Source: Bacteroidota bacterium
GTDB lineage: Bacteria > Bacteroidota > Bacteroidia > Cytophagales > Cyclobacteriaceae
NCBI GenBank assembly: GCA_024643595.1
Contig: JAHEMS010000309.1
Location: 1-5,038 of the forward strand
DNA length: 5,038 bases
Direction of reading: 5' to 3'
The position numbers and the translations under genes are program-made. Below are positions 1 through 5,038 of the stretch, in pieces; positions within the stretch are counted from its first letter, which is position 1; each line of letters opens with the position of its first letter. The notes beneath the pieces are model-generated. The model saw only the letters and a list, made by a program, of their open reading frames with translations, had not been told where the DNA came from and made no database searches.

Positions 1-1767
1 CCCGACGTTAAATGGTTTGTAAATGGTAAGTTAAACATAACGGAGAATATTTTCGAAAGAAATATGCTTGCTCGTAAAGACCAAATAGCTATTATTTGGG
101 AACCTAACGACCCAAAAGAAGATGTTATCAAATTGACTTATGGTCAATTATTTGATAAAGTAAAAATATTCGCCAATTCTTTGCTTAAGCTGGGGGTGAA
201 AAAAGGTGACAGAGTTGCCATTTATTTGCCAATGGTTCCAGAACTTGCAATAGCTATGCTTGCTTGTGCTAGAATCGGAGCAATTCACTCAATTGTTTTT
301 GCAGGATTCTCAGCAACAGCTTTGGCCGATCGAATTAATGATGCAACTTGCAATGTTGTTATCACATCTGACGGAGCACATCGTGGTTCCAAATCAATTG
401 GATTAAAATCTATTGTGGATGAAGCTTTACTTACATGTCCAACTATAAAGCATCAAGTAGTACTGAAAAGAAATGGGGAATCAGTCAAGATGGTAGAAGG
501 TAGAGATATTTGGTGGCACGACTTGGTAAAAGACGTAAGTGCTGATCATATGGCTGAAATTATGGATGCAGAAGACACGCTATTTATTCTTTATACATCC
601 GGTTCAACAGGCAAACCTAAAGGTGTGCTTCACACAATTGGTGGATATATGGTGTATGCTGAATACACATTTAAAAATGTTTTTCAATATAATGAAGGTG
701 ATATTTATTGGTGTACTGCTGATATAGGATGGGTAACAGGACACTCATATATCGTTTATGGTCCATTGCTTGCTGGTGCTACTACTGTGATGTTCGAAGG
801 TGTTCCAACCTGGCCGGATGCTGGAAGGTTTTGGGAAGTTGTAGATAAACATAAAGTAAACCAGTTTTACACTGCACCAACTGCAATTCGTGCTTTGGTA
901 GCACAAGGAAATCAGTGGGTAACAAAACATAAACTAAACACTCTCAAAGTGCTCGGAACTGTTGGAGAGCCAATTAATGAAGAAGCCTGGAGATGGTATC
1001 ATGATTTGGTTGGAAAAGGAAAATGCCCAATTGTTGACACCTGGTGGCAAACTGAGACTGGTGGTATTATGATTAGTCCATTGGCTGGAATAACACCTAC
1101 CAAGCCTTCTCTGGCTACATGGCCATTACCTGGAATTCAGCCAATTTTGGTTGACAATGAAGGTAAAGAGCTGAAAGGTAATGGTGTAGAAGGAATTCTT
1201 TGTATTAAATTCCCTTGGCCTGGAATGCTTAGAACAACATATGGTGATCACCAAAGGTGTTATCAAACCTATTTCTCAACCTATCCTGGTTTATATTTTA
1301 CAGGTGATGGTGCAAAAAGGGATGAAGAGGGCTATTACCGAATCATCGGTCGTGTTGATGATGTAATAAATGTTTCTGGCCACCGAATTGGAACTGCTGA
1401 AGTTGAAGATGCAATCAACCAGCATCCAAAGGTTAACGAATCAGCAGTAGTTGGCTATCCTCATGAAATTAAAGGTTCAGGTATATATGCTTATGTTACC
1501 TGCGAAGAGCTATCTGATGCTGAATTGGCTACTATAGAAAAGGAAATCAGGGATACAGTTGTTAAATATATTGGGCCCATTGCAAAACCTGATGTTATTC
1601 AACTTGTAAGTGGATTGCCGAAAACTCGTTCAGGAAAGATTATGAGAAGGATCTTGCGGAAAATTGGTGAAGGTGATGCAACTAATCTTGGAGATACCTC
1701 CACACTTCTTGACCCAGGCGTTGTAGAAGAAATTATTCAAGGCGCAAAGGTTGAAGTGAAACGATAG
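1..1767 (+). CDS. acs: Acetyl-CoA synthetase, AMP-forming (5' partial)
   Basis: Cytoplasmic enzyme that activates acetate with ATP and CoA through an acetyl-AMP intermediate, giving acetyl-CoA, AMP and pyrophosphate. The frame is open from base 1, and the codons before the ATG at 64 already encode family sequence (KWFVNGKLN), so that ATG is internal and the true start lies left of the window. 588 residues are visible; by alignment from memory to enterobacterial Acs about 65 are missing, giving the usual length near 650. Numbering from base 1: phosphate-binding loop YTSGSTGKPKG (198-208); WVTGH (244-248); VGEPIN (321-326); DTWWQTETGG (346-355); YFTGDGAKRDEEGYY (432-446); hinge GRVDD (450-454); SGHRIGTAE (459-467); PKTRSGKIMRR (540-550). 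Val245, Thr246, Val321 and Trp349 match the four acetate-pocket residues of Salmonella Acs, favouring acetate over longer acids. Lys546 is the catalytic lysine that Pat-type enzymes acetylate. No frameshift or lost motif is visible. Probably co-transcribed with satP. Confidence 0.97.
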   Translation, partial: PDVKWFVNGKLNITENIFERNMLARKDQIAIIWEPNDPKEDVIKLTYGQLFDKVKIFANSLLKLGVKKGDRVAIYLPMVPELAIAMLACARIGAIHSIVFAGFSATALADRINDATCNVVITSDGAHRGSKSIGLKSIVDEALLTCPTIKHQVVLKRNGESVKMVEGRDIWWHDLVKDVSADHMAEIMDAEDTLFILYTSGSTGKPKGVLHTIGGYMVYAEYTFKNVFQYNEGDIYWCTADIGWVTGHSYIVYGPLLAGATTVMFEGVPTWPDAGRFWEVVDKHKVNQFYTAPTAIRALVAQGNQWVTKHKLNTLKVLGTVGEPINEEAWRWYHDLVGKGKCPIVDTWWQTETGGIMISPLAGITPTKPSLATWPLPGIQPILVDNEGKELKGNGVEGILCIKFPWPGMLRTTYGDHQRCYQTYFSTYPGLYFTGDGAKRDEEGYYRIIGRVDDVINVSGHRIGTAEVEDAINQHPKVNESAVVGYPHEIKGSGIYAYVTCEELSDAELATIEKEIRDTVVKYIGPIAKPDVIQLVSGLPKTRSGKIMRRILRKIGEGDATNLGDTSTLLDPGVVEEIIQGAKVEVKR

Positions 1768-1773
1768 GTAATG

Positions 1774-1786
1774 TTCGAATTTCGAA
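1774..1786. repeat. Tandem TTCGAA palindrome in acs-satP gap
   Basis: Two copies of the palindrome TTCGAA are separated by a single T, forming a 13-base symmetric site starting six bases after the acs stop codon. It has no T-run, so it is not a convincing terminator. It could be an operator for a dimeric regulator acting on satP, or chance in AT-rich DNA. Nothing else in the window supports a regulatory role, so this is a weak call. Confidence 0.2.
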
Positions 1787-1836
1787 ATTAATAATCATCA
1801 GATAAATTTCATTTATTAACAAACAATTAAATTACA

Positions 1837-2400
1837 ATGGAAATAAAATTAGCAAATCCGGCTCCTCTTGGTTTAATGGGCTTTGGAATGACGACCGTTT
1901 TGTTGAACATTCACAATGCGGGATTTTTCCCAATCGTATCAATGATTCTTGCAATGGGAATCTTCTATGGTGGCCTTGCGCAAATAGTTGCCGGTATTTT
2001 AGAGTTTAAAAAAGGGAATACATTTGGAATGACTGCTTTCGTTTCTTATGGATTTTTTTGGCTGACACTTGTGCATCTCATCGTTTTGCCCAAACTAGGC
2101 TGGATGGATGCCACTCCAAAAGCTTTTATGGGTTGGTATCTCTTCATGTGGGGCTTGTTTACATTCTTTATGTGGATAGGCACTTTTGGCAAAAATCGTG
2201 CTTTGCAAACCATTTTCTTTACCTTGTGGGTTCTGTTCTTTCTTTTGGCAATAAGAGATTGGACAGAAAGTGCATTAATTGGAACAATTGCTGGTTATGA
2301 AGGTATTTTCTGTGGATTCTCAGCAATTTACCTTGCAATGGCAGAAGTGATAAATGAAACACAAGGAAAAGTGGTTTTGCCTATTGGAGAAAGAACATAG
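1837..2400 (+). CDS. satP: Acetate uptake transporter, GPR1/FUN34/YaaH (SatP) family
   Basis: Inner-membrane transporter of the acetate/succinate family (AceTr), whose characterised members move acetate with protons and form hexameric, channel-like assemblies. The 187 residues match the family's usual length. The diagnostic NPAPLGL motif is at 7-13. Six hydrophobic segments can be read at about 10-30, 33-54, 65-88, 96-117, 121-140 and 145-168. The second and third are joined by the family-typical stretch EFKKGNTFGMTAF (56-68), and the C-terminus carries the typical INETQGKVVLPIG (172-184). There is no signal peptide. The ATG at 1837 is chosen because it puts NPAPLGL at the expected place close to the N-terminus; the preceding bases are AT-rich with no Shine-Dalgarno sequence. 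It lies 69 bases after acs with no terminator between them and is followed by a strong terminator, so it is probably the last gene of an acs-satP operon that couples acetate entry to activation. Substrate range (acetate alone or also succinate) cannot be read from sequence. Confidence 0.95.
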   Translation: MEIKLANPAPLGLMGFGMTTVLLNIHNAGFFPIVSMILAMGIFYGGLAQIVAGILEFKKGNTFGMTAFVSYGFFWLTLVHLIVLPKLGWMDATPKAFMGWYLFMWGLFTFFMWIGTFGKNRALQTIFFTLWVLFFLLAIRDWTESALIGTIAGYEGIFCGFSAIYLAMAEVINETQGKVVLPIGERT

Positions 2401-2418
2401 TTAATTATTTATAATAAT

Positions 2419-2450
2419 AAAAAAGCATCCTTTGTCAGGATGCTTTTTTT
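2419..2450 (+). terminator. Intrinsic terminator after satP
   Basis: A perfect 12-base-pair inverted repeat (2419-2430 with 2438-2449) has a GC-containing core GCATCC/GGATGC, a 7-base loop (TTTGTCA) and a T-run continuing to 2450. It begins 19 bases after the satP stop codon and would end the acs-satP transcript. The A-run on the left arm means it could also work on the opposite strand, but no minus-strand gene in the window would need it. Confidence 0.93.
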
Positions 2451-2507
2451 ATGCCTTAAAGAATGCAATTTAGATTGAATTCAACTACATATTACTCGAA
2501 TGTTTCC

Positions 2508-2515
2508 TACTTTTG
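2508..2515 (+). promoter_or_regulatory. Candidate Bacteroidota -7 promoter element for the Pat-like gene
   Basis: TACTTTTG is an exact match to the TAnnTTTG -7 consensus used by the Bacteroidota primary sigma factor. It lies between the satP terminator and the next gene, where a promoter is needed. No clear TTG -33 element occurs at the usual spacing of about 19-21 bases: the nearest TTG, at 2475-2477, is about 30 bases upstream of the -7 box. If it is used, transcription would start near 2522 and leave a leader of about 115 bases containing the hairpin at 2552-2571. Confidence 0.45.
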
Positions 2516-2551
2516 TGAACAAAATAACAATAACGAGAAAATGGTTATCTC

Positions 2552-2577
2552 ATTCCCACGAAAGTGGGAATCTTTTT
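2552..2577 (+). terminator. GAAA-capped hairpin with T-run in the intergenic leader
   Basis: A perfect 8-base-pair stem (ATTCCCAC 2552-2559 with GTGGGAAT 2564-2571) is closed by a GAAA tetraloop and followed by C and five Ts (2573-2577). It has the form of an intrinsic terminator but lies after the candidate promoter and 58 bases before the Pat-like start codon. It could be a back-up terminator for acs-satP, an attenuator in the next gene's leader, or a copy of a dispersed REP-like palindrome. ATTCCC-type palindromes are common intergenic repeats in several bacterial groups, but only one copy is visible here. Short flanking arms ATCTC (2547-2551) and GAGAT (2582-2586) could extend the pairing. 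The structure is clear; the role is not. Confidence 0.5.
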
Positions 2578-2635
2578 AAAAGAGATGTTTTATTTTCAAA
2601 TAGAAACTGACCATTATTGATAAAACTACATTAAG

Positions 2636-5038
2636 ATGCCAATTACAAAACTAGACACTATCTTCAGGCCAAAAAGAATCGCTTTAATCGGCGTGTCAAA
2701 TAATCCCGACAGTGTTGGTGGAATCACTTTGAGAAATCTGGTAAGCGGAGGATTTGACGGAGTAGTTTATCCTGTAAATCCAAAGCGAGAGGCTGTTATG
2801 GGAATAGCATGTTTTCCAAATGTTAATAGTTTGCCAAAAACGCCTGATTTGGCTTTGATAATGACTGCAGCGATTACTGTTCCAGGTATCGTAAAAGAAT
2901 GTGGAGAAGCAGGAATTAAAGGAATAATTATATTGTCTGCGGGATTTAAAGAATCTGGTAAAGAGGGTGCCGAAATTGAGAAGAAATTGAAAGAACAAGT
3001 TTCTATGTTCCCTGGAATGAAGGTAATTGGACCAAATTGCTTAGGTGTAATAGTGCCCGGAATAAAAATGAACGCCAGTTTTGCCAATCGTATGCCAAGA
3101 AAAGGGAACGTAGCGTTTATATCACAATCGGGAGCATTGTGTACTTCAATTCTTGACTGGGCATATGAGGCTAAAATTGGTTTTTCTTATTTTGTTTCTG
3201 TTGGCAACACGATGGGAGTCAAAATCGGGGATTTAATAGATTACTTTGGTCAGGATTCAAGCACTAAATCGATCGTTCTTTACGTTGAAGCTTTGGCTGA
3301 TGCAAGATCGTTTATGTCGGCGGCACGTGCATTTGCACGTAAAAAACCAATTATCGTTTATAAATCTGGTCGGTTCCCTGAGTCAGCGCGGGCTGCTGCT
3401 TCCCATACAGGAGCAATAGCTTCTGATGATTCAATTTACGATGCAGTTTTCCGCAGGGCAGGGCTTGCGAGGGTTTATGATATTGGAGATATATTTGATT
3501 TTACCGACCTTATCGGACGTAAAAGAATACCACGTGGGTCAGGGCTTGCTTTGGTTACCAATGCCGGTGGACCTGGCGTTATGGCTACAGATACTTTGTT
3601 GTCTCTCGGAGGCAAACTTGTTGAGTTGTCCGATGAAACGCTGAAAAGTCTGGACGAATACTTGCCTTCTTATTGGTCGCACGGAAATCCGGCGGATGTG
3701 CTGGGTGATGCAACACCGGAAAGATTTACTGAAGCAACAAGAATTGTGCTCAACGATGAAAATGTTGATGCGGTTCTAGTCATTCTTACTCCTCAAGCAA
3801 TGACCGATCCAACTGAGACGGCAAAGCAAATTGTTAAATTGGCTGAATCAACTACCAAATTGATAATGGCCGCATGGTTAGGAGGGGCAAGCATGCGTGA
3901 AGGGGTTAGAATTTTTACCGATGCTGGAATAGCTGTGTACGCTACTCCAGAACAAGCTATCCGGGCTTTTATGATACTCTCGTCTTATTCTAGAAATTTG
4001 GAAATGTTGTATGAGACGCCAAAAGAAATACCAGTTTCTTTTCATTATAACAGGGAAGATTTAAGGAAGAAGTATCTTTCCACTATTTTCCCAAAATCAT
4101 CTGTTATTTCAGAAGACGATTCCAAGATGCTAATTAATGATTATGGAATTGAAACCACCCATCCGGTTTCAGTAAAAACTGAAGATGAAGCTGTTGCTGT
4201 TGCTGAAGAAAAGGGATATCCGGTTGTATTAAAAATTCATTCACGAGATATTATTAGTAAGTCAGATGTTGGTGGCGTGGCTTTAAATGTCAGAAATGAA
4301 GAAATGGTGAGGATTACTTTCAGGAATATTATAAAATCTGTAAGTGAGAAGAAACCTGATGCCAAAATTGAGGGAATTACTGTTCAAAAAATGGTGGTTA
4401 CTAAGGATGGCGTCGAAATGATTCTAGGAATTAAAAAAGATCCTGTTTTCGGAACTGTGATGATGGTAGGAATGGGCGGAACCACCGGAGAACTTTTTAA
4501 TGACCGAAGGCTTGAATTTCCGCCACTGAATGAGCAACTTGCGAGACAAATGGTCAGCTCACTGCAGATTTATCCTCTGCTGAAGGGTTATCGAGGGGAA
4601 ACTTCGAAAGCAATTGATAAATTGATTGAAGTGATTATTCGCCTTTCTTATCTTGCTGCGGATTATCCTGAAATTGAAGATCTTGAGATAAATCCATTAA
4701 TTGTTACGCCAACGGATGTCATTGTTTTGGATGCCAGAATTGTAATTGACCAAAAAATGCTTGGAAAAGGTTCTATTGATTATGCACATTTGTTGATGCG
4801 CCCCTATCCCGCCCGATGGATACGAGACGCAGAGTTAAAAGATGGAACCAAAATATTGCTGAGACCTATCAAACCTGAAGACGAACCTTTATGGCTCGAT
4901 ATGTTGGGCAGTTGTTCTAAAGAATCTATTTATTCGAGGTTTAGATATAATTTTCATTTTGATTCCCATGAAGTGGCAACCCAGTTCTGCTACATTGATT
5001 ATGATCGCGAAATAGGTATTGTTGCTGAATTGGAGCAG
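2636..5038 (+). CDS. ADP-forming acyl-CoA synthetase-like protein fused to GNAT acetyltransferase, Pat/PatZ architecture (3' partial)
   Basis: Probably a cytoplasmic acyl-CoA-binding protein that acetylates lysines, as Pat/PatZ does to Acs, and possibly also a synthetase making acyl-CoA with ADP formation. The frame is open for 801 codons to the window edge. ATG 2636 is the first start after an in-frame stop at 2621; no Shine-Dalgarno sequence is evident. Domains in order: CoA-binding Rossmann fold about 8-150 (ALIGVSNNP 16-24, YPVNPK 45-50, GPNCLG 132-137); first succinyl-CoA-ligase-like domain about 155-295 (SQSGAL 163-168, Glu218, and SHTGA with His257 in the phosphohistidine position); second ligase-like domain about 300-470 (NAGGPG 309-314); ATP-grasp about 485-705 (KSDVGGV 542-548, EMILGIKKDP 594-603, EINPL 684-688); GNAT from about 736 (LRPIKPEDE 742-750, IDYDRE 787-792). 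The GNAT acetyl-CoA-binding loop lies beyond the edge; homologues of this layout are near 900 residues. Ser541 sits where DILHKSD-type sequences have histidine. It has its own likely promoter and is separate from acs-satP. The fold is certain; the activity is inferred. Confidence 0.93.
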   Translation, partial: MPITKLDTIFRPKRIALIGVSNNPDSVGGITLRNLVSGGFDGVVYPVNPKREAVMGIACFPNVNSLPKTPDLALIMTAAITVPGIVKECGEAGIKGIIILSAGFKESGKEGAEIEKKLKEQVSMFPGMKVIGPNCLGVIVPGIKMNASFANRMPRKGNVAFISQSGALCTSILDWAYEAKIGFSYFVSVGNTMGVKIGDLIDYFGQDSSTKSIVLYVEALADARSFMSAARAFARKKPIIVYKSGRFPESARAAASHTGAIASDDSIYDAVFRRAGLARVYDIGDIFDFTDLIGRKRIPRGSGLALVTNAGGPGVMATDTLLSLGGKLVELSDETLKSLDEYLPSYWSHGNPADVLGDATPERFTEATRIVLNDENVDAVLVILTPQAMTDPTETAKQIVKLAESTTKLIMAAWLGGASMREGVRIFTDAGIAVYATPEQAIRAFMILSSYSRNLEMLYETPKEIPVSFHYNREDLRKKYLSTIFPKSSVISEDDSKMLINDYGIETTHPVSVKTEDEAVAVAEEKGYPVVLKIHSRDIISKSDVGGVALNVRNEEMVRITFRNIIKSVSEKKPDAKIEGITVQKMVVTKDGVEMILGIKKDPVFGTVMMVGMGGTTGELFNDRRLEFPPLNEQLARQMVSSLQIYPLLKGYRGETSKAIDKLIEVIIRLSYLAADYPEIEDLEINPLIVTPTDVIVLDARIVIDQKMLGKGSIDYAHLLMRPYPARWIRDAELKDGTKILLRPIKPEDEPLWLDMLGSCSKESIYSRFRYNFHFDSHEVATQFCYIDYDREIGIVAELEQ

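Noticed and set aside
539..930. Short open frames on both strands inside acs (539-727 +, 745-930 -)
   Set aside because: They overlap conserved acs motifs in another frame and have no family resemblance or start signals.
64..1767. acs beginning at the ATG at position 64
   Set aside because: Codons 1-63 are in frame and encode conserved Acs sequence (KWFVNGKLN), so the ATG is internal and the gene is cut by the window edge.
1803..1810. TAAATTTC as a -7 promoter element for satP
   Set aside because: One mismatch to TAnnTTTG and no TTG at the right upstream spacing; near-matches are expected by chance in AT-rich DNA.
2058..2300. 80-codon + strand open frame inside satP
   Set aside because: Out-of-frame shadow of the transporter's membrane segments.
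2696..3087. Two overlapping minus-strand open frames of 100 and 106 codons
   Set aside because: They lie opposite the CoA-binding domain of the Pat-like gene, which has clear family motifs in the + frame; the minus-strand translations show no recognisable domain.
3426..3644. 72-codon + strand open frame inside the Pat-like gene
   Set aside because: Out-of-frame shadow of the ligase-like domains, with no resemblance to a known protein.

Overview
The window is a compact, AT-rich stretch of bacterial chromosome devoted to acetate uptake, acetate activation and probably control of that activation. All three genes are on the + strand. The AT-rich DNA, the lack of recognisable Shine-Dalgarno sequences before the two visible start codons, and a perfect TAnnTTTG-type -7 element before the third gene point to a member of the Bacteroidota. 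This is an inference from style, not a taxonomic match.

Layout: positions 1-1767 hold most of an AMP-forming acetyl-CoA synthetase (acs), with its first roughly 65 codons off the left edge. After a 69-base gap, 1837-2400 encodes a complete GPR1/FUN34/YaaH (SatP-type) acetate transporter. A strong intrinsic terminator at 2419-2450 ends this probable acs-satP operon. A 235-base intergenic region (2401-2635) holds that terminator, a Bacteroidota-type -7 element (2508-2515) and a second, GAAA-capped hairpin with a T-run (2552-2577) that would lie in the leader of the next transcript. From 2636 to the right edge an open frame of 801 codons encodes an ADP-forming acyl-CoA synthetase-like protein fused to a C-terminal GNAT acetyltransferase domain. 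This is the architecture of Pat/PatZ protein acetyltransferases, and it is cut inside the GNAT domain.

Together the genes make a plausible acetate module: SatP moves acetate across the membrane, Acs converts it to acetyl-CoA, and the third protein may acetylate Acs on its conserved catalytic lysine (visible in the PKTRSGKIMRR motif) and switch it off. The third protein keeps the phosphohistidine-type SHTGA motif of active ADP-forming synthetases but has serine where the second, ATP-grasp-side histidine is expected. Whether it is an enzyme, a sensor or both is the most interesting open question here. No mobile elements, RNA genes or CRISPR arrays were seen.
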